From the NCBI GenBank assembly GCA_038890815.1, contig JAWAFC010000006.1:1-64000 (forward strand): a stretch of DNA of 64,000 bases, given 5' to 3'. Position 1 is the stretch's first letter; each line of letters opens with the position of its first letter. Position numbers and translations under genes: made by a program. Of the stretch, positions 16,119 to 25,836 are shown in pieces. Source of the stretch: JAWAFC01 sp038890815 (GTDB lineage: Archaea > Micrarchaeota > Micrarchaeia > Burarchaeales > JACRGF01). The notes beneath the pieces were generated by a model. The model was not told the origin of the DNA. It ran no database searches and saw only the letters and a list, made by a program, of their open reading frames with translations.

Positions 16119-19100
16119 TCAAAATGGAATCTTCAATTGGAGGAAGATTGAGAAGTTGCCTCCCTCTATGTTTTCCTTCGGAACCTCGATGAGCGAGTAG
16201 GTGAGTGTTCCCTCGACTTCCTTGCCATAAAAGTCCAGGAGCTTAAATCTCGCGCGGAAGTCTTTTTGCTTGAGATAAGGCGAGGAGTAGATGGTGATGC
16301 CGAGGCCGGCCTCCCACCTGCGGGAGAGAGTCACCTTTCCGAAAGTGAGCTCGCCGCTCGTCTGCTCATACCTTCCTGGCCGGATAATAGGGTCGCCGAT
16401 TATGCCTGCATTGAGAAGCTGGTTTATATTCACGACGCCGCCTCCCACGAACCAATCTCCGAACTTCTTTTCCAGGAGAAGCCCGAGTTCCCAGCCGAAC
16501 CCTATCATTCCGCCTAGATAAACGGTTCCGGCAATGAGCACCTTCACGCCCCCAATCTCGGACGCGAGCGCGCCGTACCCGCCCGTGAACCCGCCGACAC
16601 TAAGCTGGCCTCCGCCGAAGGAACCCTCGAGAAACTCGGGGTTCCAGCCTAAGATGGAAAAGGGATGGGGGAAGCGCAGGTAAGTGCCGCCCACGGCAGT
16701 GCCGGGGCCGCCAAGAGCTTCGATCTCAAGCCAAGTGAGAGGCTGCACACTCACCCCGCCCAAGTAAAGCTCGCCTTTCTCGGTCTTTCCAGCCACGAAA
16801 GAGATTCTTATTTCGTGAAGCGCACCGAAACGGTCGAGCTCGATCTCGATGGCACCGCCGGGAAGCGAGGTTGTGCCTTCGTCTTCGGAGGGCCTCTCAA
16901 AGTAGCCGAAGACCGCGGCAGCGCCGAGCCCGAGCTTGTTGAAGAACAATCGCGTGGCCAGGCGCGCGTCCAAAGTCCTCTCCCCCTTTTCGGTTGTGCC
17001 GGCCTTCTCCGCCTGCTGCGAGATGATGGAGGCGAGGATGAAGTTCTGCAGGTTGAGCGAGCTCCAATAGAAGTGCCCGCCGTACTTTTCCATGCCGATG
17101 AAGCCGCCACCTCCGCCTATGAAGCTGTTTTGGAGAAGCAATTTGCCGACCGCGGCTCCTTTGAAGCCGTCTTCAGCGTAGGACAAGAAGCCTTTTACCT
17201 CGCTTTTGTCGTACTCGGCCCTGTAGATCTCTCCAGTGAAGCCGTTTTTCTTGCAGTCGTAGAATATGTTCACGCTGCCTAAGTAGGTGCTGTCAGCTCG
17301 CGCGAGCACGAGCGCGCCGCGCTCTTTCAGGAGGTCGGCGAGCACGGCGTAGCCCCAGGGGACTATCTCGTGGGTGAAGCCCGCGCCTTCGAACTTCTTC
17401 TCGCCGGGCTTGCCCAATTCTTCGGGCTTCTTGCCGAGGAAGAGTGCGGCCGACTCGACTTCGAAAGCGTGGCGCGTGCCGGTCTTCTCGAAATGGAAGC
17501 GGCCGTAGAGGGCCTGGCCGGTCTCCTTATCCAGCGGGTAGTAGCTGGTCAGCACCCAGTCATCCCCTACCCTCTGATAGAGCTCTGCGGTGTAGAGATA
17601 GTCTTTCGTTCCCTTAATGAGCTCCCTCTTGAACACGATGGCCGTGTCGGAGCCGGGCGGGGCGACGACGCGAAGGTTTGACGCGATGAGATCATTCTCT
17701 ATGCTCTTATTGGAGGATTCTTCGCCTTCAGTGGTCCAGAGCGTTTTAGTCTCGCCCTTCTCGTACGTGGCGTCGAAATTGATTTTGGCTCCGCCGTGCG
17801 CGTTCTCGTAGTGCGCCGTCAGCGTGTGGCCCGTTTGATCCACCACATAGAGGTTGGTGGTGCCTTTTTCAGAGTCAGAGATTGCTTTCATCTCGTGCCC
17901 TGTCCTGGTGTACTCGGCTCGCGCGTACGGGCCGAAGCCCGATCCCTCCAAAAACATTCCGGCGGTGAAGTCGCTCCGCTTGTCCAGGCCGGTCTTCTGC
18001 CAGTTGGAGGTCAGCCTGCCGACGGCCTCGATGAACTCGAAGCCGCCCTGCCTGGGAATGAAGTCCGGGGCTAGCGCGTTCAGGTTGGCGAGCAGGAACG
18101 GCAACGTGATGTAGGGGGATGGAGGCGAGACGATGAGCTCCATGTTCGGGAGGAAGAACTTGTCGTAGGCCTCGCGGTAGGTGAGCGCAACGTTCTGCGG
18201 GCCGCCGGCTATCGGGCGCGCGCCCTCGAGCTGGATAACGGCTTGGACAGAGGGTTGGGTCTGGGAGACGCCCTCGAGGAAAGTCCTCGGAAAGCGGAAG
18301 ACAACATAACCTGCGGTCGTGTGCAGGACTTGGACAAACTCGTCTCTCTCGGAAGGCAGGAGGATGGCCATGCGCTTGGGATCCGCCTTTATCCTCTCCT
18401 TCAAGGTGAAAACATTTTGGTAAAGGTCCGTGATCTTTGCCGGAAGCGAGTTGTAGTATGCCTCGAGCAGCTTGTAGTCCGCGGCCTGGACGAACCAGCT
18501 CGAGTAGCTTCCTATAGCTTGGAATATTATCTCGATATTTGCGTGCTTTTCGTCAAGCTTCTCCCTGGGCTGGAGGGCGAGGATTTTCTCCCCGCACTTT
18601 TCGATGAGCAGCGGAGCATGCGATGGCGGAATGGCCAGCAGCCCTCCAAGGAAGTGTGCAATGATGCCTTTCTCTGCTGAGAGCGCACGCTGCCAGTCCT
18701 TCTTTGAGGGGACTGCGGCAGTGATATGGTACCGCGACTTGAAGAACTCGAGCACGGCGACCTGAGTAAATGGATCCAGGCGGTTGAAATCGGAGAGTAC
18801 CGCATCACCCGAAATCTCCGAAATGCTACCATTCTGCCTGACCACGGTGAATTTCAACGAGAGAACGGCCTCGCTGAAGGGCTTTTTCATCTCGGAAAGC
18901 GTAGTGAGAGCTTTTTCCATGCCAGAGAAATAGATGGATTCGCTGGTTTCGTGGTCGAGCTTCAGACCTGCAAAACCGGCGTGCCAGCCGGTCAGACGGG
19001 CTTCGAAGAACCTGCCGAACAGCGGAGCAGTATATTTCAGCTCAGACTTTTTCCTCTTCAGCTCTTCCTGGAGTTGGTTCAAATCACTTTTAATGCGCGC

Positions 19101-20333
19101 GATTTCCTCTGGGGTTTTGGCAGAGGAGGCGTTCTTTTCTATTTGAGAAAGCTTGTTGCTGAAGTATTCGAGAAAGATAATCGTGGATTCGAGCTCGCTT
19201 AGCAGCGAGTCGATTTGGTCAGGCTTGACTCCGAGTTGGGACGCGAGCTCTTTCTTGAACTCCTCGCCGAACACTGACATGTCGCCCCTGATGCGTTTGA
19301 TAATGTACTTGACTTTCTCGTTCCAAGCGTAGGTGACGAAGTAGGTGTAGGGCAGGTTGGGGTCGCCTTCAAGGAACTTTTTGAGCTTTCCAACTCGCTT
19401 TGCCTCCTCAGGAGCCTCCTTTTTCCTCTTCCTCTCGTCTTCCTTGTTCTCTAAGAAGAATTTGAGATCAGTGAGCTTACTCTCCAAGCGTCTCGCGGAT
19501 TCATTAGCAAGGCGCAGATACTCGGCCTCTTTGGCTTTTGGATTGAGACGGTCGAGCGCGCCGAGAGCGGACGCGCGGTAGTCATTCCAGCCATTGACGA
19601 AGTATAGGAGTGCATTGACCACGGCGCCGTGAAGGCGCTCGAAAGACTTCAAGTAAACCTTGGCCGTGGCAAAGTCGTTTTTCTTAAGCGCTTTATAAAA
19701 GAGCTCCTCGGCAGACTCGAGTTGTGCGACAGTGAGATAAGCAATGAGCGCGTCGCGTTTTTCCTCGAATGATTTGAAGTGCTTTAGCGAGACGTATGTT
19801 TTTTCCTCGAAGTAATCGAGCACTTTCTTGGCGTCCTCGCCCCCCTTCTTCAGTATGGCTTTAAGCTGCTCGGCCTCAAGAGTGAAATTCGAGTTGTTGA
19901 TGTCGAACTTCGCAACTTTCTCGGCGAGCGTGAGTGCATCAACCGGTTTGGGCACGAGTGGAGCCCCCTCTTTTTCCTCTTTTTTCATCGGATGGGCCTT
20001 GCTGGGTGGTGCTTTCTTGGCCTCGGGCGCTTTGATGGGAAAGCCGGAGGCCCGGGCGTCGCCGAGAATCGCTTCCAAATCCTCATTGGTTATCGGAGTT
20101 GGCTTCGTGCCGTAATTTAGAATTTTATCTAAAAAATTGGAGAGGCTCTGGGGAATTGGCAGGCCCTTATCCGTGTAGTAGTCTCTGATGTAATCATTGA
20201 GAGCGTTGTAGGCGCGCAGAGCGACGGTGGCGTCGGGGAGGCTGCCGGGCTTGAAAGCAGAGAGCACATTATTTATGATTTCCTGCTCGCGGTCGAGCTG
20301 TTTCTTGGTTTTCTGGGCTGCGGTTTGATCCAT
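16119..20333 (-). CDS. Giant protein with beta-barrel-like C-terminal half
   Basis: 1404 residues, function unknown. Residues 1-130 are helical and end in a Lys/Pro/Ala linker; about 130-560 form a long helical region with coiled coils (KTPEEIARIKSDLNQLQEELKRKK). From about 770 on the character changes: amphipathic strands of alternating polar and hydrophobic residues separated by short Gly/Asn/Asp turns (GGGGGFIGMEKYGGHFYWSS, LGLGAAAVFGYFERP, FGWELGLLLEKKFGDWFVGGG), ending in SIFLQLKIPF. An aromatic final residue on an amphipathic strand is the hallmark of bacterial outer-membrane barrels. No signal peptide is visible at the N-terminus, which is hard to reconcile with export. It may be an envelope protein of a two-membrane archaeon or a soluble beta-rich structural protein. 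Confidence 0.75.
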   Translation of the reverse strand: MDQTAAQKTKKQLDREQEIINNVLSAFKPGSLPDATVALRAYNALNDYIRDYYTDKGLPIPQSLSNFLDKILNYGTKPTPITNEDLEAILGDARASGFPIKAPEAKKAPPSKAHPMKKEEKEGAPLVPKPVDALTLAEKVAKFDINNSNFTLEAEQLKAILKKGGEDAKKVLDYFEEKTYVSLKHFKSFEEKRDALIAYLTVAQLESAEELFYKALKKNDFATAKVYLKSFERLHGAVVNALLYFVNGWNDYRASALGALDRLNPKAKEAEYLRLANESARRLESKLTDLKFFLENKEDERKRKKEAPEEAKRVGKLKKFLEGDPNLPYTYFVTYAWNEKVKYIIKRIRGDMSVFGEEFKKELASQLGVKPDQIDSLLSELESTIIFLEYFSNKLSQIEKNASSAKTPEEIARIKSDLNQLQEELKRKKSELKYTAPLFGRFFEARLTGWHAGFAGLKLDHETSESIYFSGMEKALTTLSEMKKPFSEAVLSLKFTVVRQNGSISEISGDAVLSDFNRLDPFTQVAVLEFFKSRYHITAAVPSKKDWQRALSAEKGIIAHFLGGLLAIPPSHAPLLIEKCGEKILALQPREKLDEKHANIEIIFQAIGSYSSWFVQAADYKLLEAYYNSLPAKITDLYQNVFTLKERIKADPKRMAILLPSERDEFVQVLHTTAGYVVFRFPRTFLEGVSQTQPSVQAVIQLEGARPIAGGPQNVALTYREAYDKFFLPNMELIVSPPSPYITLPFLLANLNALAPDFIPRQGGFEFIEAVGRLTSNWQKTGLDKRSDFTAGMFLEGSGFGPYARAEYTRTGHEMKAISDSEKGTTNLYVVDQTGHTLTAHYENAHGGAKINFDATYEKGETKTLWTTEGEESSNKSIENDLIASNLRVVAPPGSDTAIVFKRELIKGTKDYLYTAELYQRVGDDWVLTSYYPLDKETGQALYGRFHFEKTGTRHAFEVESAALFLGKKPEELGKPGEKKFEGAGFTHEIVPWGYAVLADLLKERGALVLARADSTYLGSVNIFYDCKKNGFTGEIYRAEYDKSEVKGFLSYAEDGFKGAAVGKLLLQNSFIGGGGGFIGMEKYGGHFYWSSLNLQNFILASIISQQAEKAGTTEKGERTLDARLATRLFFNKLGLGAAAVFGYFERPSEDEGTTSLPGGAIEIELDRFGALHEIRISFVAGKTEKGELYLGGVSVQPLTWLEIEALGGPGTAVGGTYLRFPHPFSILGWNPEFLEGSFGGGQLSVGGFTGGYGALASEIGGVKVLIAGTVYLGGMIGFGWELGLLLEKKFGDWFVGGGVVNINQLLNAGIIGDPIIRPGRYEQTSGELTFGKVTLSRRWEAGLGITIYSSPYLKQKDFRARFKLLDFYGKEVEGTLTYSLIEVPKENIEGGNFSIFLQLKIPF

Positions 20334-20392
20334 TCATTTTACACCCGGCGCCTGTGCAACTATGAGTAAAAGGTTAAATAAAAAGGATGCGG

Positions 20393-20794
20393 TTAAGCTG
20401 CGCTGGCGCCCCCGCCTTTGGCAATTTCTATCCTGGGGGGAATCAGTGGTGGGGCGAGGTTGAGGGGCCTCACCACGAGCGTGCCGTTGGTGCCACAGAC
20501 GAAGTTAATGGTGTTCAGCACCACTTCGGCAAAATCGGATGGCAGCCTCTTTTCCTCACGCCAGCTCCGCTCTATCTCACTGGCCCGCTTGGGCTCTTCC
20601 TTAGCGTAGAGAATGCCCTGGATTTTGAGCGAGCCCACTTTCTCGGCATAGGCAACTGTGTAAGTGTATTTTATCTCTACGTCTTCGCCGTTCACTTTTA
20701 GCCCATCGATCCCAATGTTGATGCTCAGGCCGGAGATGAGATCGTCGCTGTCTCGTTTGACTTCAATCATAGTGATTTTCCCGCCTACAATCAC
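20393..20794 (-). CDS. Hypothetical beta-rich protein
   Basis: 133 residues from a GTG at 20794 that has GGTGAT three bases upstream; an internal ATG at 20770 is the alternative. Predicted strands alternate around LISGLSINIGIDGLKV, VEIKYTYTVAYAEKVGSLKIQGILYAKE, then a helix with EIERSWREEKRLPSDFAEVVLNTINFVC and a Pro-rich tail. The layout (curved sheet plus long helix) resembles SecB-like or bacteriophage T4-like chaperone folds, but I cannot assign it. It lies between the polymerase operon and the 1404-residue gene on the same strand and could be co-transcribed with the latter (59-base gap). Confidence 0.65.
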   Translation of the reverse strand: MIVGGKITMIEVKRDSDDLISGLSINIGIDGLKVNGEDVEIKYTYTVAYAEKVGSLKIQGILYAKEEPKRASEIERSWREEKRLPSDFAEVVLNTINFVCGTNGTLVVRPLNLAPPLIPPRIEIAKGGGASAA

Positions 20795-20867
20795 CCAATC
20801 ACCTCATTACCTTTTGTGGGGTCTGTTTAAAAGCATTGTGAATAGTGACATTTAAAACGCTTTAATC

Positions 20868-20965
20868 CAAAGAGGGGGGAAGGTCTAGGACGAAGGGGGG
20901 ATACTTCCCCCCTTTGTCTAGGGAAGGTCTAGGACGAAGGGGGGAGACCTCCCCCCTTTGTCTTA
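20868..20965 (-). repeat. G6/C6 hairpin repeats, inverted relative to 11044-11269
   Basis: Two copies of the same unit as downstream of tRNA-Ile, on the opposite strand: TAAT/CCAAAGAGGGGGGAAGG leads into GGACGAAGGGGGG-N6-CCCCCCTTTGTC, followed by a second, slightly shorter unit. About 60 bases at 20865-20926 match 11087-11150 when reversed. The DP2 stop codon lies within the end of the second unit. The hairpins probably terminate the polymerase operon. Confidence 0.85.
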
Positions 20966-23900
20966 CATGAAGTCCGCAAGGTTGAACTGCTTCTGCGTCT
21001 CGTCCTGAAAGATGGAGGCGATGTCTTTCTCGATAAGCGCCAGGCGTTGCTTGAGGTAATCGGGCAGGGCATAACGCTCGGCGATATCGCGCGAGAGGGA
21101 TAGGTACTTCTCGATGCCTCCCTTGTTGACTGTCAGCAGGAGCTTGCCGCCGCACCGCCGGCATTTTCCGAGCAGGGGGACACGGCGGTATTTGGCGTTG
21201 CAGTCGCTGCAGCGGAACTCCTGGCGTGAGAAGGAGCGCAAGTTTCCGTACAGGTCGGGCAGGAAGTGGGAGAGGATGACGCGCGCGGCGGCATCGCGCG
21301 CATCGACAGCGCGGATTTTCTCGGTCAGCAAAAACTGGACCTCGAGCTTTTCGCGCATGCTCTTGAGCGAGACATAGGCCGTGCGCACGGGCCCGCCGTG
21401 AATGCTGGTGGCGGAGTGAGTGAAGCCGAGGCCGTAATATGCCGATGGCTTGCCCAGCCTATCGCCCACTTTCTCAAGCTTTACCTCCGATGGGGAGGCG
21501 AAGTTCTGGCAGGCCTCGTAGAAGGCAAGTGGATAGTGCGTCACAACCTCCATGGCATGCACTTCATCATCCACCTCTTTGGGGTCGATTGCCGAGGAGA
21601 GAATGAGCGGGGCATCCATTGAGCCCCCCCGCGATTCGGGCAGGAAGGCGCGCGAAAAGTTGAGCAGCGCATCCATGAGCAGCATGACCGAATCCTCATC
21701 CCCATCGGCGTTCCTCCTCCGGGCCGAAATCATGTAAGGATGGCAGTACATGCCGTTGGCCTTTGTGAAGCCGATCACACGGCCGAGCACGGCGCACGAG
21801 GTGTGGGGGGAGAGCGTGAGCACGAGGGAGCCTATGAGGTCCTCCCTCGTGGAGGCATTATAAAATGGGGGTTGGCCATAGAGTAGGACGAGCTCGTCAT
21901 CAACGAATTTTGCCACGCGCAACAGGTAGTCAGCACCGCTCTCGGGCAGGATGATGTCCTGCGGGCGCAACTCTACGAGCTGGGTGGGGGTGGTCAGGGG
22001 GTTATTCTGGCAATCGTGCGTGTAGCCGAGCTCCCGCAGGCGCTCAACGGACACGCCGACCTCCTCGGGAGTGAAATGGGTGAGCGGGAGGTTTGTGGCG
22101 TCAAACCGGACGGTGCCGTCCTTGAACACGAAGACGCCGTGCTTGGCGCGCAGCAGGCCTTTCTCGAGCGGCTCGGGGAGCTTGAGCGCGCTCGTCATGC
22201 CGCGCACGCCCTTCAGCTCCTCTGGGAAAAAGCCGCAGACCGCTTTCGCCCTTTCCACCAGGGCTACGAGGTTGATCGGTTTTGTGGTGAATGCCACGGC
22301 TTTGCCGCCGCACGCGCACTGGGGGCGTTGGAGGGGCTTGGAGCACTTGGCACAGGAGTAAACTATCGTGGCGCGGGAGCCGCAGGCCGGGCAGCGGCTC
22401 GTGGCCGGGGAGGAGCCGCAGGCCGGGCAGCGCAGCGTGGCGGCCTCCACGAAAATCCCCTTCCCCTCGAGGTCTCTCTCCTGAAGACGCTTGAAGGCCT
22501 TGGCGATGGAGCGCGTTTTGCCACCCGCATTGCCTATCGGGAAGAGCACGTGCGGCGAGGCCTCCATCCTCCGCTCGCGCGCCTTCTCGGGCCTTCCCAT
22601 GCGGCCGCCCACATAGGTAGGCGCTTTTGGCATGAGCTGCACTCCGGCAAGCTCGCTGACGAGGGCGAGCACGGGCTTTTCGGGGGACCAGAGCGCATTG
22701 AATTTGCTGAGGGAAATGCGCTTGCCCTCAAGCATTCCCAGCGAGCGTAGCAGCGCATAGGCGGTGTCGGCATCGAGGATGATGTTGTTCCCTTCTACGC
22801 GGTGGGGCACGCACAGCTCTTCGAGAATGTGCTTGGCGGGCGAGCGCTCTACGGAAAAGCCACGGATGTCAAACCATTCCGCCAACAGCCGGCCGCCGGC
22901 GAGCCATTCGGCCAGTAGCTTGAGCTGCTCGCTGGTGATATCATGCCAGAAGAAAGTCCATCGAGGATGCAGCGGGATGCCCAGCTTCTCGGACAGGGCG
23001 AATGCCTCGGCAGCCGTGGCGGGATGGTCTGGGGTGGGGAGGCTCCTCTCGGCCGCCGCTCTCTCGGCCAGCGCAGCCCACCATTCCTCGCACCACGCGC
23101 TGGGAACGAGCGGGTGGTTTGACTTGAGAAAATCGCCATAGGACACGAGCAGGTCACCGAGAAAGAGAATGCGCTTGACCTCGCCGCGCAGCTGCCTTGC
23201 CGCTTCGGCGCTCTCCACGCGCACGACATCACCGTTATTGAGGAGAACCACTGGGCCCTCGATGGAGTCGCAGGGGGTAATCACGCAGCCCTTGCCGGGC
23301 CTTTCTATTTTCAGCTGGGTGCCGATGGCCGGAAAGTCACCGAGAATGGTCATGGTGGCCGGGTGGAGCGCTTTGGCCGCAATGCCCGTAGCGCGCGTGC
23401 GGCCGTAGCGAAGGCGGAAGCCCCCTTTCGCGCTGGGGTAGGCGAAAATCGGCCTGCCCGCCACCACATCGCCGAGGAAGGATGGGTTTGGCCTGAGCTC
23501 AACGCTGCCCTCTTTTTTTGCCTTCTTGACGAGGTTCTCGAGCCAAGACCAGTTGAGGCCGAACTTCCTCGTTATCTTGAGTACCTTGCTGGCTTTCTGG
23601 GCAATCCCCTCTGCGATGACCAGCGCCACGCCCCCCCTGATGCGGTTGGTGGCAACGCGCGGGAGGTCGCGATGCACCTGCACCTCAAACTGTTCTGTGG
23701 GGTCTCCATCTATGCAGACCGGGCAGTTTTTCACGATGAGGCGGATTTCGTCATCCGAGGGTTTGTACTGGAGGCGCGCAGCACGCGCATCGTATATACT
23801 TATTTCCTCGACATAGCGCTCAACCTCTGTGTCGGTGGGCCTGTAGTCCGCCACGCCCATCTTCAGGCGCGCATAGTCGGCGAGCGCGACCGACAGCGCG

Positions 23901-24337
23901 GCGACAGTGCCACCAGCGCTTCTGATAGGGCCGGAGTAGAACAGGCTGAGATAGTCGCTCCCATCCGGGTTCCTGCTGAGCCTGATGCCTGCAATGCCCT
24001 CAGTAGGCGCAACGAGAACGCCTTCTGTGAGTAGCGCGACGCCCGTGCGGATGGCCTGGTTGAGCAACTCCTCCTTGCTGCCCTCGCCGTATTTTCCCTC
24101 GAGAATCTGCTCGGCTATGTTGAACGCCAGCTCCTCCCTCGAGCGGTTGAGGCCGAGCGTGCGAATCCCCTCAGCCACCCCCTTCGGGCCTACGAGCGCT
24201 TCAACACGCGCGGCCACGTCTTCGGCTATTTTGATCTCCGGCTCGTCAGACGGATCGATGTGGGTAGCCCTGGCCTTACGGGCGACCTCAAAGCACCTCT
24301 GCAGGCCATCTGACAGGGAAGCGAAATAGCTATCCAT
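20963..24337 (-). CDS. polC: DNA polymerase D large (catalytic) subunit DP2
   Basis: 1124 residues from the ATG at 24337, which overlaps the DP1 stop by 8 bases; a longer frame to 24466 lacks conservation. Catalytic core of the archaeal replicative polymerase PolD. Seen: N-terminal YFASLSDGLQRCFEVA; a zinc-binding cluster of CPACG pairs followed by CAKC and CACGG (about residues 640-700); the catalytic NADGDED (876-882) with the two metal-binding Asp, followed by LLNFSRAFLPESRGGSMDAP; and a second zinc finger CSDC...CRRCGG near residue 1070. The usual NCDGDED has Ala here in place of Cys. No intein. The C-terminal QKQFNLADFM contains a PCNA-binding-type motif. Confidence 0.97.
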   Translation of the reverse strand: MDSYFASLSDGLQRCFEVARKARATHIDPSDEPEIKIAEDVAARVEALVGPKGVAEGIRTLGLNRSREELAFNIAEQILEGKYGEGSKEELLNQAIRTGVALLTEGVLVAPTEGIAGIRLSRNPDGSDYLSLFYSGPIRSAGGTVAALSVALADYARLKMGVADYRPTDTEVERYVEEISIYDARAARLQYKPSDDEIRLIVKNCPVCIDGDPTEQFEVQVHRDLPRVATNRIRGGVALVIAEGIAQKASKVLKITRKFGLNWSWLENLVKKAKKEGSVELRPNPSFLGDVVAGRPIFAYPSAKGGFRLRYGRTRATGIAAKALHPATMTILGDFPAIGTQLKIERPGKGCVITPCDSIEGPVVLLNNGDVVRVESAEAARQLRGEVKRILFLGDLLVSYGDFLKSNHPLVPSAWCEEWWAALAERAAAERSLPTPDHPATAAEAFALSEKLGIPLHPRWTFFWHDITSEQLKLLAEWLAGGRLLAEWFDIRGFSVERSPAKHILEELCVPHRVEGNNIILDADTAYALLRSLGMLEGKRISLSKFNALWSPEKPVLALVSELAGVQLMPKAPTYVGGRMGRPEKARERRMEASPHVLFPIGNAGGKTRSIAKAFKRLQERDLEGKGIFVEAATLRCPACGSSPATSRCPACGSRATIVYSCAKCSKPLQRPQCACGGKAVAFTTKPINLVALVERAKAVCGFFPEELKGVRGMTSALKLPEPLEKGLLRAKHGVFVFKDGTVRFDATNLPLTHFTPEEVGVSVERLRELGYTHDCQNNPLTTPTQLVELRPQDIILPESGADYLLRVAKFVDDELVLLYGQPPFYNASTREDLIGSLVLTLSPHTSCAVLGRVIGFTKANGMYCHPYMISARRRNADGDEDSVMLLMDALLNFSRAFLPESRGGSMDAPLILSSAIDPKEVDDEVHAMEVVTHYPLAFYEACQNFASPSEVKLEKVGDRLGKPSAYYGLGFTHSATSIHGGPVRTAYVSLKSMREKLEVQFLLTEKIRAVDARDAAARVILSHFLPDLYGNLRSFSRQEFRCSDCNAKYRRVPLLGKCRRCGGKLLLTVNKGGIEKYLSLSRDIAERYALPDYLKQRLALIEKDIASIFQDETQKQFNLADFM

Positions 24338-25826
24338 GTTGGGCCTCGGCGAAGTTGATGACATCGAGTTTGAGCGTGTGCAGGTTGTAAATTGGTAAGA
24401 AACATGGGGTGGGGATGTGGCCCAGGCGGATCTGAAACGCCGTCCTGGCCTGCCAGGTCCCTGCATTCAGGAGAAAAGTCCCCCTATAGCGCTCCGCGCC
24501 GTTCTTGTGAAGGTGGCCCATGTGAACGAGGTCGGGGACCTCATCGATGAGCATGTAATCTCTGTGCTCGGGCACGATGGGGTTCTCGCTGTAGATGGGG
24601 GAGAGGTTCCTCCTCTTCAGCAGCTCGACCATGGCCTTCTCGGGCCTCTCGTAGCTCATGTTAGGCACTGCGGCTATGATGCTGTCAAGCGAGGTACCGT
24701 GGTAGAGCAGCGCGCGCAACCCTTCCACCTCCAGCTGGGAGGGATTTCCGAGAAGGTGCATGTTCGCAGGAGCATGCTCGCTGATAAGCTCGGCGCTCAG
24801 CGCAGGTTGCGGCTCGGCCCTCCGCACCGCATCGTGGTTGCCCGGAATGACCACAATTTCTATATAGTCGGGAACCTGCGCCATGAGCTCGCAAAAAGCT
24901 TTGTACTGCTCATGGATGTCCAGGATGGCAAGCTCGTTCTCCTGCCCGGGATAGACACCCACGCCATCCACGAGATCGCCCGCCACAAAAAGGTACTTCA
25001 CTTTGCCCGCAAGCTCCCTCTCGGCGGGCGGGCAGTTTCCGTTCAGCCAGCTCAGCATGCGCTTGAAGGGCCCTTCGAGGAAGTTCCTGCTGCCCACATG
25101 GGTGTCGCTGATGAAAGCCACGCACAGCTCGCGCTCGGCCCTCCTCGCCTCACGCGGAGGCACATCAGGCCAGCTGATGTAGGAGGCGATGAGGAAGGCC
25201 TCGCTGAGCCTCCCCTCAACCGCAATGACATCATCGAGCAGCACTGAGGAGGCGGTGGCGAACACATCGCGGTATCGCTCGCCCTTGAGCGCCAGCACTT
25301 TGACAGTATCATCCTCGCTCTCGAGCTCAAGCAGGATGTGGCCGTTTTTGGTCACCTTTTTGTCTGCCACCAGCCCGATGACGCGCACCTCGCTCCCTCT
25401 GGCGCTCTTTCTCAGCGAGGAGATTTCGGCTGTGGGGAGTTTTGAGTGGTGGCTCAGCAGGATGTTCCTGAGCCTCTGGTACCTGTCTCTGAAGTAGAGC
25501 ACGAAGTCATCGAGCGAGCCCGTGCAGCGGCTCTTGCCCGTCACCTCCTTGTCCGGAAAAAAGCGGAGCTCGGGCTCGAACTCCTTTGCAGTCGGAGTGA
25601 AATCGCTGCTGCGCACAACCTCCACGGGAAGGGGAATCTTCTTTTCCTCCCTGCGCCTTACGATTTCCTGTATGAGCTCAACGGTGACGATGGGTATGCT
25701 CTTTTCCTGCAGAATCTGCTCGACTACATAGCCCGGGTCCTCAAGGCTCTCGAGTAGCCTGACGGCCTCGGTAGTGACCAGCCGGTCGGTCTGGGCCAAT
25801 CGTTTTATGCTCTCCTCGCCTGGCAT
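24330..25826 (-). CDS. polB: DNA polymerase D small subunit DP1 (exonuclease)
   Basis: 498 residues. Small subunit of PolD, carrying the Mre11-like 3'-5' proofreading nuclease. An N-terminal helical domain (1-140) is followed by an OB fold (about 150-225, VRVIGLVADKK) and the calcineurin-type phosphoesterase domain: SDTHVGS (from D241), VAGDLVDG, PGNHD and HMGHLHKNG supply the metal ligands, all intact, so proofreading should be active. It sits between UPF0147 (10 bases upstream) and DP2 (8-base overlap), giving the two subunits in one message. Confidence 0.97.
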   Translation of the reverse strand: MPGEESIKRLAQTDRLVTTEAVRLLESLEDPGYVVEQILQEKSIPIVTVELIQEIVRRREEKKIPLPVEVVRSSDFTPTAKEFEPELRFFPDKEVTGKSRCTGSLDDFVLYFRDRYQRLRNILLSHHSKLPTAEISSLRKSARGSEVRVIGLVADKKVTKNGHILLELESEDDTVKVLALKGERYRDVFATASSVLLDDVIAVEGRLSEAFLIASYISWPDVPPREARRAERELCVAFISDTHVGSRNFLEGPFKRMLSWLNGNCPPAERELAGKVKYLFVAGDLVDGVGVYPGQENELAILDIHEQYKAFCELMAQVPDYIEIVVIPGNHDAVRRAEPQPALSAELISEHAPANMHLLGNPSQLEVEGLRALLYHGTSLDSIIAAVPNMSYERPEKAMVELLKRRNLSPIYSENPIVPEHRDYMLIDEVPDLVHMGHLHKNGAERYRGTFLLNAGTWQARTAFQIRLGHIPTPCFLPIYNLHTLKLDVINFAEAQHG

Positions 25827-25836
25827 CCGGCGCCTC

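Noticed and set aside
24338..24466. N-terminal extension of DP2
   Set aside because: The extra residues are Ser/Thr/Arg-rich and lie inside the DP1 gene; the ATG at 24337 gives the normal N-terminus.
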